Counted from the stretch's first letter, positions 44,233 to 53,055 are shown. The stretch is 64,000 nt of DNA from an uncultured Clostridium sp. (GCA_934717555.1 CAKUYY010000002.1:69949-133948), one strand, 5' to 3'. Notes: a model not told the origin generated them from the letters alone. Numbers and translations: made by a program.

Positions 44233-47200
44233 ATGCCCTTCACCGAAGCTACTTTTGAACAGGCGGTCATAGAACTATTTGAGCAAATGGGATATACCCA
44301 TCTCTACGCGCCGGAATGGGAGCGGGACCATGAGAGCCCCCTGCTGGACACGGTACTGCTGGACAGCCTTTCCCGTATCAATAAAAAGCTGCCCCCGGAG
44401 GCTATACAGGAAGCTGTGGACAAGCTGAAAAATTTTGAGGGCGGCAGTTTTATTGAGAAAAACCGGGTGTTTATGGACTACCTCCAGAACGGTATCGAGG
44501 TGAAATACTTTGCCAAAGGGGAAGAAGATTCCGCCATCGTCTATCTCCTGGATTACCGCAGGCCGGGGAACAACGCCTTTTATGTGGTCAACCAGTTTAC
44601 TTACATAGAGAACGGCAACAACCGCCGCCCGGATATCATCTTGTTTATCAACGGCCTGCCTCTGGTGCTTATGGAGCTGAAAAGCCCTTCCAAAGATGAA
44701 GTGGGGGCGGAAAACGCCTACAGCCAGATCCGCAACTATATGCAGGATATCCCTTCCCTGTTTATCTACAACGCCATCTGCGTCATCAGCGACCTTTCCA
44801 CCAACAAGGCGGGGACAATCACCTCTGGTTTTGACCGGTTCATGGAATGGAAAACCAAGGACGGCAGCTATGAAAACACCGCCTACGCCCAGTTCGACAC
44901 CTTCTATGAGGGGATGTTCCAGAAGGAACGCCTGCTGGATCTCCTGAAAAACTTTATCCTTTTTTCCGGGGACAGCCAGCAGCCCGTCAAGATCCTGGCG
45001 GGGTATCACCAGTATTTCGCGGTGCGCAAGGCGGTTCAAAAGGCCAAAACCGCCGCCGCCACCGATGGGAAAGGCGGCGTGTTCTGGCATACCCAGGGCA
45101 GCGGGAAATCCCTTTCCATGGTGTTCTACGCCCATTTGTTGCAGGAAGCACTGGACAGCCCCACCATTGTGGTGATGACCGACCGCATCGACCTGGACGA
45201 CCAGCTCTACACCCAGTTTTCCAGATGCGCCTCTTTCCTCCGGCAGACGCCGGAGCAGGCCCAAAGCAAGGAACACCTGAAGGAACTTCTGGAAGGGCGC
45301 GCGGCCAATGGGATCATTTTCACCACCATGTTTAAATTCGAGCGGGGGGAAAAGCCGCTGTCCCAGCGCCGGAATATTGTTGTCATGGCGGACGAGGCGC
45401 ACCGTGGGCAGTATGGGTTTGATGAGAAAATCGTCCTTTCCAAAAACGAGGACGGGGAAAAGAGCGCCCGTGTGGTGGTGGGGAACGCCCGGGTGATCCG
45501 GGGCGCTTTGCCGAACGCCACCTTTGTGGGGTTCACGGGGACGCCGGTTTCCGCCAAAGACCGCAACACCCGGGAGGTGTTCGGCGACTATATCGATGTT
45601 TACGACATGACCCAGGCCGTGGAGGACGGGGCCACCCGCCCGGTCTATTATGAGAGCCGCGTGATCCATTTGAAGCTTGACCAGAACACCCTGGCGCTCA
45701 TCGATTCCACCTATGACATCCTGGAACAGCAGGCCGATCCCGCCGCCATCGAAAAGAGCAAGAAAATGCTGGGGCAGATGGAAAGCGTGCTGGGGGCGGA
45801 TTCCACCATCCAGTCCCTTTGTGAGGATATCGTCTCCCACTATGAGAAATACCGGGAGAACCTGCTTACGGGAAAGGCCATGATCGTGGCCTATTCCCGC
45901 CCGATCGCCATGAAGATTTACCGCAAGATTTTGGAGCTGCGTCCCGGCTGGACGGAAAAGGTCGCCGTGGTGATGACAGGCGGCAACAGCGACCCGGAGG
46001 ATTGGAAAGCCGTGATTGGCACCAAGGCGCACAAGGAGGAGCTGGCCCGCAAATTCAAGGACGATGACAGCCCTTTGAAAATCGCCATTGTGGTGGATAT
46101 GTGGCTCACCGGGTTTGACGTTCCTTCCCTTGCCACCATGTATGTTTACAAGCCCATGCACGGCTATAACCTGATGCAGGCCATCGCCCGGGTCAACCGG
46201 GTATTCCAGGATAAAGAGGGTGGCTTGATTGTAGATTATGTAGGGATTGCCTCGGCGCTCAAAGCGGCGATGAAGGAATACACGGCCCGTGACCGCGCCA
46301 AATACGGCGATATGGATATCTCAAAGGTGGCTTATCCGAAATTTAAGGAAAAATTACAGGTTTGCAAGGACCTCATGCATGGATTTGATTTCAGCGGGTT
46401 TATGGACGGCAGCCCCCTGGAAATGGCAAAGGCGATTTCCGGCGGCGTCAACTTTGTTTTAGACGCGTCCATAGCGGATAGGAAAGATTTGTTTTTAAAG
46501 GAAGCGCTGCTGCTCAAGCAGTCCCATTCCCTTTGCTCCAGCTTGACCACCCAGAACGAGCGGCATCAGGCCGCCTATTTTGAGGCGGTACGTTCCACGG
46601 TGGTGAAGCTGACCATGGGCGGCAAAGGCGGAAAGCCGCTGTCCCTTAAGGAAATCAACGCGCAGATTAACGAGCTTTTAAAGGCCAGCGTACAGAGCGA
46701 GGGCGTTATCAACCTGTTTGACAGCAAAACCGCCGGCGAAACTTTTAACCTGTTCGATCCAGAGATACTGGAAGAGATCGCAAAAATGAAGGAAAAGAAT
46801 ATCGCGGCGGAGATCCTGCGCAAATTGATGGCGGAACAGGTGACGGTTTTTCGCCGCACCAATGTGGTGCAGTCGCAGAAGTTTTCTGAAAAAATCACGC
46901 AGTTGATGAACGCTTATTATAACGGGCTGATTACCAACGAGGAAGTGATTAAAGAGCTGTTAGAGGCGGCCGCCCAAATCGCCGAGCTGCGCAAACAGGG
47001 TGAAAAACTCGGTCTGTCCCAGGAGGAAATGGCCTTCTATGACGCCCTGACCCAACCGGAAGCGGTGAGGGATTTTTATCAAAACAGCGAGCTTGTGGCC
47101 ATGACCCGTGAACTGACGGAGATGCTGCGGAAAAACCGGACAATTGACTGGCAGAAAAAAGAGACAGCCCGTGCCGGCATGCGGAAAATGGTCAAGCGCC

Positions 47201-47298
47201 TGCTGAAAAAGTACAAATATCCGCCGGAAGGTGTGGAAGACGCTATCAATACGGTGATCAGCCAGTGTGAGATGTGGACGGATCATATGGAGGCATAA
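44233..47298 (+). CDS. hsdR: Type I restriction enzyme endonuclease/translocase subunit HsdR
   Basis: 1021 aa, normal length, from the ATG at 44233 (AAAGGAGG 7 bases upstream). N-terminal PD-(D/E)XK nuclease motif (PDIILFINGLPLVLMELKSP near residues 135-155), SF2 motor with Walker A HTQGSGKSLSM near 285-295, ADEAHRGQYG near 385-395, GFTGTP near 435-440 and DMWLTGFDVPSL with QAIARVNRV near 620-660, and a C-terminal helical region that binds HsdM/S. It pumps DNA and cuts unmodified sites. Co-directional with hsdM-hsdS and the TIR-like gene. Confidence 0.97.
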   Translation: MPFTEATFEQAVIELFEQMGYTHLYAPEWERDHESPLLDTVLLDSLSRINKKLPPEAIQEAVDKLKNFEGGSFIEKNRVFMDYLQNGIEVKYFAKGEEDSAIVYLLDYRRPGNNAFYVVNQFTYIENGNNRRPDIILFINGLPLVLMELKSPSKDEVGAENAYSQIRNYMQDIPSLFIYNAICVISDLSTNKAGTITSGFDRFMEWKTKDGSYENTAYAQFDTFYEGMFQKERLLDLLKNFILFSGDSQQPVKILAGYHQYFAVRKAVQKAKTAAATDGKGGVFWHTQGSGKSLSMVFYAHLLQEALDSPTIVVMTDRIDLDDQLYTQFSRCASFLRQTPEQAQSKEHLKELLEGRAANGIIFTTMFKFERGEKPLSQRRNIVVMADEAHRGQYGFDEKIVLSKNEDGEKSARVVVGNARVIRGALPNATFVGFTGTPVSAKDRNTREVFGDYIDVYDMTQAVEDGATRPVYYESRVIHLKLDQNTLALIDSTYDILEQQADPAAIEKSKKMLGQMESVLGADSTIQSLCEDIVSHYEKYRENLLTGKAMIVAYSRPIAMKIYRKILELRPGWTEKVAVVMTGGNSDPEDWKAVIGTKAHKEELARKFKDDDSPLKIAIVVDMWLTGFDVPSLATMYVYKPMHGYNLMQAIARVNRVFQDKEGGLIVDYVGIASALKAAMKEYTARDRAKYGDMDISKVAYPKFKEKLQVCKDLMHGFDFSGFMDGSPLEMAKAISGGVNFVLDASIADRKDLFLKEALLLKQSHSLCSSLTTQNERHQAAYFEAVRSTVVKLTMGGKGGKPLSLKEINAQINELLKASVQSEGVINLFDSKTAGETFNLFDPEILEEIAKMKEKNIAAEILRKLMAEQVTVFRRTNVVQSQKFSEKITQLMNAYYNGLITNEEVIKELLEAAAQIAELRKQGEKLGLSQEEMAFYDALTQPEAVRDFYQNSELVAMTRELTEMLRKNRTIDWQKKETARAGMRKMVKRLLKKYKYPPEGVEDAINTVISQCEMWTDHMEA

Positions 47299-47300
47299 TC

Positions 47301-48380
47301 ATGAATATACACAAGCTTAACCTGTCTATTTCTGAATTTTCTAAAAAGATAAAATCGAACGCTGCTTATTACAAGGAAAATTGGATGGAACGCAAGGAAC
47401 GAAAGGAATACTATCAGTCATTTACCAAGGAAAAAATTTTGTCTATGACAGAAGAAGATTTCTTAGAGTATATCAGCAAGCTTTGGTCTATGCTCATTTG
47501 GGGAAATAAAAAATATGTGGCAGATAAGTTGATTGCTGATAACGGTTTTCATACTATCAAGAAGCATTTAGCAGAGCTGTTGTATGGAGATAACCCGATT
47601 GAAAAACGTTGGGACATGTTTCTGAAATCGATTAAAGGTCTGGGGCCCGCTACAATCAGCGAATTGCTTACCTATGCGAACCCTCAAGAATATGTAATCT
47701 TTAATAAAACCACAATTTTATGTTTTGGATACCTCGATATTCCCGATATGCCCAAATATAATTACCAATATACTGGGAAAAAGTACGTTAAAGTTTGCGA
47801 AATCGCCAAGGAAATCGCAGAAAAGCTTAAGAACTCGGGTGTAGAGGATTATGATCTTTTAGCGGTTGATTATTTTATGTGGGACGAAATTTTACCACTT
47901 GCAGAAAAGAAATCTTCAGAAGGTTCTGGTGCCCCTATAAAAAAAAGGCCTGTTTCTATGAATGAATCGAAATCTCTACATGATGAAATCAAAGAGAAAC
48001 TGGTTGCCATTGGTGAGCTTCTCGGATTTGATAGCCGATCTGAGGTGAAAATTACCACGGGTGCGGTTGTGGACGCTGTTTGGGAAGCCAAAATTGGCAA
48101 TATGGGCAAAGCGATCTATGTCTTTGAAGTGCAGTCCAAAGGTTCGATTGACAGCCTTATCCTAAATTTAAGAAAAGCGCAAAGCAATGCGGCGGTACAA
48201 GCAGTGGTAGCCGTAGCGGATGAAGAACAGCTCGCCCAAATTATTCGTGAAAGCATAGGGGTCATTGATGAAAAATCTTTGCGCACCTGGGATTCTGAAG
48301 ATGTTTTAGCGGTCTATGATTCTCTCGTGAGGGCCCATGAATCGATTAATAAATTGGCTTTGGTACCGGAAAGTTTTTAG
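47301..48380 (+). CDS. HhH and PD-(D/E)XK-like protein in the defence cassette
   Basis: 359 aa from the ATG at 47301 (GGAGG 7 bases upstream), three bases after the hsdR stop. N-terminal half: HhH-GPD-like helix-hairpin-helix IKGLGPATISELLTYANPQEYVIFNK at residues 111-136. C-terminal half: an alpha/beta nuclease-like core with D258 and E276-x-Q278-x-K280 in VDAVWEAK...YVFEVQSKGS, a variant of the PD-(D/E)XK active site. It may act as a DNA-binding restriction accessory or stand-alone nuclease. Gene order (directly after hsdR, tight spacing) implies co-expression with the RM system. I do not recognise a named family. Confidence 0.72.
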   Translation: MNIHKLNLSISEFSKKIKSNAAYYKENWMERKERKEYYQSFTKEKILSMTEEDFLEYISKLWSMLIWGNKKYVADKLIADNGFHTIKKHLAELLYGDNPIEKRWDMFLKSIKGLGPATISELLTYANPQEYVIFNKTTILCFGYLDIPDMPKYNYQYTGKKYVKVCEIAKEIAEKLKNSGVEDYDLLAVDYFMWDEILPLAEKKSSEGSGAPIKKRPVSMNESKSLHDEIKEKLVAIGELLGFDSRSEVKITTGAVVDAVWEAKIGNMGKAIYVFEVQSKGSIDSLILNLRKAQSNAAVQAVVAVADEEQLAQIIRESIGVIDEKSLRTWDSEDVLAVYDSLVRAHESINKLALVPESF

Positions 48381-48613
48381 TGTAAGAGATAGAAAATATA
48401 ATATGTGCTGTGCATTGTATATCGAATGGACAGTTTATACATACATTTTCTTTTATTTAGTTGGAAAGTTGATCCTGTGATTTTCTTTACAGAAAGTTCG
48501 TAATCACTCTGCTATGTCAATTTGCTTATGGCAGGATAGCCTTAGTGCTGAGAATATTTTTCTTTTTGCTGTGTATAGCCTTTTTCCGTCTGTGTGCCAC
48601 TATGGTACCCCGG
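48381..48613. other. Right terminal region of the element
   Basis: 233 bases, A/T-rich, without a gene. The last 22 bases before the GG core (48594-48615) form the left arm of attP in the circular form. A frame open from 48514 upstream of the cotJC remainder has no ribosome binding site. Confidence 0.7.
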
Positions 48614-48619
48614 TAGGTA
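48614..48619 (+). repeat. attR core of the element
   Basis: TAGGTA in the context CCGGTAGGTACAG, where element sequence returns to cotJC sequence (GGT ACA GAG GAA CTG). Central GG at 48616-48617. Confidence 0.85.
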
Positions 48620-49050
48620 CAGAGGAACTGGCACATCTGGAAATGATAGGGGCTATTGTGCATCAGTTAACCAAAGATTTGACCATGGAAGAGATTAAAA
48701 AAGGCGGGTTTGACGCTTACTTTGTGGATCATACCACTGGCGTTTATCCCAGTGCCGCCAATGGAACCCCATTTAACGCGTTTTGCCTCGCGGTAAAAGG
48801 GGATGTCATCACCGACATCCATGAAGATATGGCTGCCGAGCAGAAAGCACGGACCACCTATGATAATATCCTGCGCTTTACTGATGACCCGGACGTCAAG
48901 GATGCTATCCGCTTCTTGAGAGAACGGGAAGTGGTACATTATCAGAGATTCGGTGAAGGTCTGCGGATTGCTACCGATAAGATGGACAGCAAGAACTTTT
49001 ACGCCATGAATCCAAGTTTTGACAGAGGCTGTAAAGAAAAACAAAATTAA
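48619..49050 (+). CDS. cotJC: CotJC, 3' part of a split gene (residues 63-205)
   Basis: 143 codons, no start of their own, beginning TEELAHLEMIGAIVHQL. It carries manganese-catalase ligands in EELAHLE and the second-domain Glu/His of AEQKART and REREVVHYQRF, plus the C-terminal NFYAMNPSFDRG tail. Linked to the 36004-36189 part at TAGGTA it makes a 205-aa CotJC, the normal size. As it stands it has no promoter or ribosome binding site, so it is silent until excision. It is followed by a strong terminator that would end the whole cotJ operon. Confidence 0.95.
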   Translation, partial: TEELAHLEMIGAIVHQLTKDLTMEEIKKGGFDAYFVDHTTGVYPSAANGTPFNAFCLAVKGDVITDIHEDMAAEQKARTTYDNILRFTDDPDVKDAIRFLREREVVHYQRFGEGLRIATDKMDSKNFYAMNPSFDRGCKEKQN

Positions 49051-49065
49051 CAAAGATATCTGCAA

Positions 49066-49112
49066 AAAACAGGGTTGGAGACCAGTTTTCTGGTCTCCAA
49101 CCCTGTTTTATT
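49066..49112 (+). terminator. cotJ operon terminator
   Basis: ACAGGGTTGGAGACCAG pairs with CTGGTCTCCAACCCTGT, TTTT loop and T-tract. One of the strongest hairpins in the window. Confidence 0.94.
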
Positions 49113-49305
49113 TAAAATCATTAAAGTAATTTTGTTCTTGAATAAAAATTTTCAAAATGGTGGAACTCATATCGTTTTATATGGTTGATGAAAGCTTAGT
49201 TTAAAAATCCTTACAGGCCGGATACCATGTGACCGGATCCCTCAGAAGATCGTTTTATGAATAGGGATGACCGGAATCAAAAATTGAGAGAAAAGAGGGA
49301 GAATT

Positions 49306-50520
49306 ATGAAAAAAATTTTGTCCTGCTTATTGTTGATGATATTGGTGACAGGAATGACTGCCTGCCAGGATGGGAGATTCGGGAACGCCTACATAGAAGG
49401 GCGGGATCAGCAGTATATGTATACTGACCTGTTATTTCATAGCCAAAATATAACGGAAACAAAAGAGGGATATTACTTTTTGGTGGATTCCTATCTTTTC
49501 TTTGCGGATAAAAACACCTTAGAGGTATCGCCTCTTTGCAAGAAACCCGGCTGTCTGCATGAAAAAGAAACAGATCTCAGTCAAACCTGGCGCTGCGACG
49601 CTTATTATTTTAGCGATTATGGGCAAGATTTCCTCACCAGCTACGATGGATATTTATATATCAAGGTGGGACGAGATCAGATGGGAAGAGACCTGCCTTC
49701 CGGAGGACTGATGAAAGTATCCCTGGATGGAACGGAAAAAACTTTAGTCAATGAGTTTAAAAGGGAGGCGGAGATATGTGCCTTGCACAGGGGGACTGTA
49801 TATTATGCTTCTCCTGCATATCATACAAAAACTGCCAACTACACCATACGCGCGGTAGAACTGGGACGTCCGGAGACGCAACGGATCCTGTATGAAGGAC
49901 ATAAAGAATACGGAAGTATCCAGAATCTATTATGTTATGGGGATTATTTATACTTTCGGGAAGATTATAAAGAAGGGGAAGAAAACCGAATCGATATCCA
50001 ATCCATTAACCTAAAAACAGAAGAGGCCAAACTGCTGGAACCCGAGGGAGAAGGCGTACCGATAAGCTTGGAGGGGATTTTTCAGGATCAGATTTATTAT
50101 ACCAGGCCAGACGAGCATGAAACGGGCCAATATCATTGGAAACATATGAATTTAGACGGAAGCAATCCACAAGATTGGACGACAGCTCCCATAGGACAGA
50201 AACTATATGCGGATACCGAATATTTTTATCTATATACCTCCTGGGTGTTTCTGGAATCCAGACAAGACCCTACCTTATTGATGCTGGACAAGGAAGGAAA
50301 TCAATTGGGAAACTTTTCGTTTGATCAAATTCCGGGAAGAGTGTCAGATTTTATTCCCGGAGGAAAGGATTATTTCTTCCTGATTTCCCAAGAGGAAGAT
50401 AACTCCAAGCATTTTTATGCGGTTGATAAACAGGAGATGGCGCGAACGGGACAAGGTATCCCCAAAGAACTATTCCAGGTGGGAGAGATTGTAAACGGGT
50501 ATGCCGATCTGCCTCTTTAA
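49306..50520 (+). CDS. Predicted lipoprotein, beta-propeller-like (paralogue A)
   Basis: 404 aa. Signal peptide with lipobox MTAC (Cys20) and hydrophobic core. After it, a repetitive beta domain (DQQYMYTDLLFH, GYYFLVDSYLFFADKNT, LLCYGDYLYFREDY, DQIYYTRPDEHETGQYHWKHMNLDG, YADTEYFYLYT) in the style of DUF5050/propeller proteins. It should be anchored outside the membrane. It has a neighbouring paralogue at 50747-51967 with the same order of motifs. Function unknown. Confidence 0.85.
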   Translation: MKKILSCLLLMILVTGMTACQDGRFGNAYIEGRDQQYMYTDLLFHSQNITETKEGYYFLVDSYLFFADKNTLEVSPLCKKPGCLHEKETDLSQTWRCDAYYFSDYGQDFLTSYDGYLYIKVGRDQMGRDLPSGGLMKVSLDGTEKTLVNEFKREAEICALHRGTVYYASPAYHTKTANYTIRAVELGRPETQRILYEGHKEYGSIQNLLCYGDYLYFREDYKEGEENRIDIQSINLKTEEAKLLEPEGEGVPISLEGIFQDQIYYTRPDEHETGQYHWKHMNLDGSNPQDWTTAPIGQKLYADTEYFYLYTSWVFLESRQDPTLLMLDKEGNQLGNFSFDQIPGRVSDFIPGGKDYFFLISQEEDNSKHFYAVDKQEMARTGQGIPKELFQVGEIVNGYADLPL

Positions 50521-50746
50521 TGCGTCCCATTTTGGAAAAGAAAATTGTCTATTATGCCCAAAATAGGATGTAGGGATATCAATTGTAATTTCCACACATT
50601 TATCTCCTGAAAGACTTAGGACGAATACAGGAAATCAAGGGAAAAAAGAAGAAAACTGAGCCAGATGAAAGGAGATCAGATCGGATCGGATAATTATCAA
50701 ATAGACGATAACAAAAGGAGAAATCATGGAGAAAAGAGGGAGCGTT

Positions 50747-51967
50747 ATGAAAAAATTCTTGGCCTGCCTGTTGTTTGCCGTGCTGGCAATCGGGATAGCC
50801 GCGTGTCAGAAAGGGAATTTTGGGGATACCTATATAGAGGGACAGGATCAACAATATATGTATACGGATCTTTTTTATAGTACGCAGAAAATGACGGAAT
50901 CCGAAGAAGGGTACTATTTTCTGCACCAAAATTACCTGTTTTTCGCCGACCGGGATACTTTAGCGGTGTCGCCATTCTGCGATAAACCCGGCTGTTTACA
51001 TGAAAAGGAAACAGAGACTTCCAAAACATGGAAATGTAACGCTTATTATTTTACATACAATGATGATTTTATCGCGAGTTGGGGAGATGACCTTTATATC
51101 AAGGTGGAATCCGATCAAATGGGGAGGCGCCTATCCAAGGGAGGCTTGATGCGGATATCCAAAGACGGTATGGAAAAGACCCTTGTATGCGAGTTTCAGG
51201 AACTGCCCGGTAGCTCTAACGCCCTGCATAGGGGGAAATTCTATTACGCTTCTAAGGAAGTGAATCAGAAGTTAAGTGCCAATTATAATATTCATGAAGT
51301 GGATCTTCAGAATGGAGGGAGCGACCGAGTTTTATATCATGGAGAAAAGGAAAGCGGTTGTATTCCCCAGTTGCTGTGTTACGGAAATCATCTTTATTTC
51401 AAGGAAAGCTATGTAAAAGATGAAAAAAGCTGTGTTGATGTGAAAGAAATCAATTTACGAACCGGCGAAATAACGGAATTAAAGCCGGAAGGAGAAGAAA
51501 AGGAGTTCTCTTTACGGGGAGTATTCCACGACCGAATTTATTATACCAGCACCAACTCCTATGAAACTGGCCAGTGGGACTGGAAATCTATGAATCTGGA
51601 TCAAAGCGACCGGCAGGAATGGTTTTCCACCCCGGAAGAACAGCTCTTATACGCCGATACTAGGTATTTCTATCTCTATACCCCTCGGGTGTATCTGGCG
51701 GGTTCGGAAAAAGAACCGTCTTTATCCATGTTGGATCAAGATGGCGACCGGATAGGAGGTTGTGATTTAAGCGCGGTAGAGGGAATTTTGATAGACTTTA
51801 TACCGGGCGGGGAACAAAATTTCTTTCTTATTTCCGTTGACGACGACTATCTTTATCATTATTATGTGGTGGATAAGGAAGAAATGGCCCAAACTGGACA
51901 AGGGAAGCTGAGGGAATTTTTCCAGCCGGGGAATATCGTATCCGGTGTCAGCGATCTTCCAATTTAG
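50747..51967 (+). CDS. Predicted lipoprotein, beta-propeller-like (paralogue B)
   Basis: 406 aa from the ATG at 50747 (GAGGGAG 5-7 bases upstream). Lipobox IAAC (Cys20). It aligns end to end with the preceding lipoprotein: DQQYMYTDLFYS, KPGCLHEKETETSKTWKCNAYYF, LLCYGNHLYFKESY, DRIYYTSTNSYETGQWDWKSMNLD, YADTRYFYLYT. The pair is a tandem duplication of separately expressed, surface-exposed proteins. Cys pairs (FCDKPGCLH, WKCNAYYF) are kept in both copies. No function assigned. Confidence 0.85.
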   Translation: MKKFLACLLFAVLAIGIAACQKGNFGDTYIEGQDQQYMYTDLFYSTQKMTESEEGYYFLHQNYLFFADRDTLAVSPFCDKPGCLHEKETETSKTWKCNAYYFTYNDDFIASWGDDLYIKVESDQMGRRLSKGGLMRISKDGMEKTLVCEFQELPGSSNALHRGKFYYASKEVNQKLSANYNIHEVDLQNGGSDRVLYHGEKESGCIPQLLCYGNHLYFKESYVKDEKSCVDVKEINLRTGEITELKPEGEEKEFSLRGVFHDRIYYTSTNSYETGQWDWKSMNLDQSDRQEWFSTPEEQLLYADTRYFYLYTPRVYLAGSEKEPSLSMLDQDGDRIGGCDLSAVEGILIDFIPGGEQNFFLISVDDDYLYHYYVVDKEEMAQTGQGKLREFFQPGNIVSGVSDLPI

Positions 51968-52071
51968 ATAAGAATAAAATTTTGACCTCCTCTTTTGAGA
52001 CAAGGAACTGTTTTTAGGCCATATAGATTCATTTAAAGCCATCTACCATTTAGTTATGAATTGTTTAATAA

Positions 52072-52125
52072 AAACACCGGCATTCTGAAAGGCTGAACTG
52101 CCTTCCCGAACGCCGGTGTTTTTAT
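52072..52125 (-). terminator. Terminator, bidirectional
   Basis: AAAAACACCGGC(A)TTC pairs with GAACGCCGGTGTTTTT, with a 28-base interior. It serves fba on the minus strand. Confidence 0.85.
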
Positions 52126-52191
52126 GATTTGATTGAGCAAGTTGCCCTGATATTCTGGTCTTGCAATAACTCTCTTGACCCTAGTTAAAAA

Positions 52192-53055
52192 TTAAGCCTT
52201 ATTCATAGAACCAAACAGTTCCATCTTTTCCTTTACGGTAGCCTTGATGGCTTCAAAGCCGGGGGCTAGCAGTTTACGGGGATCGAAGCCCTTGCCCTGC
52301 TGGTCTTTGCCTTCCTCGATATATTTGCGGGTAGCGGCGGCAAAGCTCAGCTGGCACTCGGTATTTACATTGATTTTGGATACGCCCAGGGAGATAGCCT
52401 TTTTGATCATATCTTCCGGGATACCGGTACCGCCATGCAGAACCAGGGGCATAGCGCCGGTCAGCTGCTGAACAGCATCCAGAGTCTCAAAGCTCAGGCC
52501 CTGCCAATTTTCCGGATATTTGCCATGGATGTTGCCGATACCGGCGGCCAGCATGGTAACGCCCAGATCAGCGATCATTTTGCACTCTTTGGGATCAGCG
52601 CATTCGCCGGCGCCGATCACGCCGTCTTCCTCGCCGCCGATAGAGCCAACCTCGGCTTCCAGGGAGAGGCCCTTTTCTTTGGTGAGAGCAACCAGCTCTT
52701 TGGTCTTTTCCACATTTTCCTCAATGGGATAATGAGAACCGTCAAACATGACGGAAGAGAAACCAGCCTCGATGCACTTGAGGCAGCCTTCATAGCTGCC
52801 GTGATCCAGGTGCAGGGCAACTGGAACGGTGATATTCAGTTCTTCCAGCATACCGTTTACCATACCCACAACGGTTTTGTAGCCGCACATATATTTTCCA
52901 GCGCCTTCAGAAACACCCAGGATAACCGGGGAATTGAGCTCCTGTGCGGTCAACAGGATTGCCTTGGTCCATTCCAGGTTATTGATGTTGAATTGGCCTA
53001 CTGCATAGTGGCCTTCTTTTGCTTTGGTCAGCATTTCTTTTGCAGATACTAGCAT
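52192..53055 (-). CDS. fba: Class II fructose-1,6-bisphosphate aldolase
   Basis: 287 aa from the ATG at 53055 (GGAGG 9 bases upstream; the longer frame from 53085 lacks support). Zinc-binding class II FBA: HLDHGSYEGCLKCIEAGFSSVMFDGSH (His/Asp ligands), AEVGSIGGEEDGV, GNIHGKYPENWQGLSFETLDAVQ, VLHGGTGIPEDMIKKAISLGVSKINVNTE. It cleaves or forms FBP in glycolysis/gluconeogenesis. A consensus promoter and a terminator-like hairpin occur in its leader. Confidence 0.96.
   Translation of the reverse strand: MLVSAKEMLTKAKEGHYAVGQFNINNLEWTKAILLTAQELNSPVILGVSEGAGKYMCGYKTVVGMVNGMLEELNITVPVALHLDHGSYEGCLKCIEAGFSSVMFDGSHYPIEENVEKTKELVALTKEKGLSLEAEVGSIGGEEDGVIGAGECADPKECKMIADLGVTMLAAGIGNIHGKYPENWQGLSFETLDAVQQLTGAMPLVLHGGTGIPEDMIKKAISLGVSKINVNTECQLSFAAATRKYIEEGKDQQGKGFDPRKLLAPGFEAIKATVKEKMELFGSMNKA

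Larger units (their letters stand above)
36185..48619. mobile_element. cotJC-interrupting site-specific element (12,429 bp, serine-recombinase type)
   Basis: Bounded by the direct repeat TAGGTA (36185-36190, 48614-48619). Removal of one repeat unit and the intervening DNA rebuilds cotJC exactly. Cargo, left to right: FUSC exporter and MarR regulator (minus), DUF1801 protein, large serine recombinase and a 58-aa upstream gene (minus), then hsdM, hsdS, TIR-like, hsdR and a HhH/nuclease-like gene (plus). There are no conjugation, replication or phage-structural genes. By analogy with sigK/skin-type elements it may be developmentally excised in the mother cell. The structure is directly visible; the regulated excision is inferred. 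Confidence 0.9.

Noticed and set aside
44275..46161. 628-codon open frame antisense to hsdR
   Set aside because: Long antisense frames are expected in G/C-rich coding DNA. It has no family motif and no start signal, and the sense strand is a certain hsdR.
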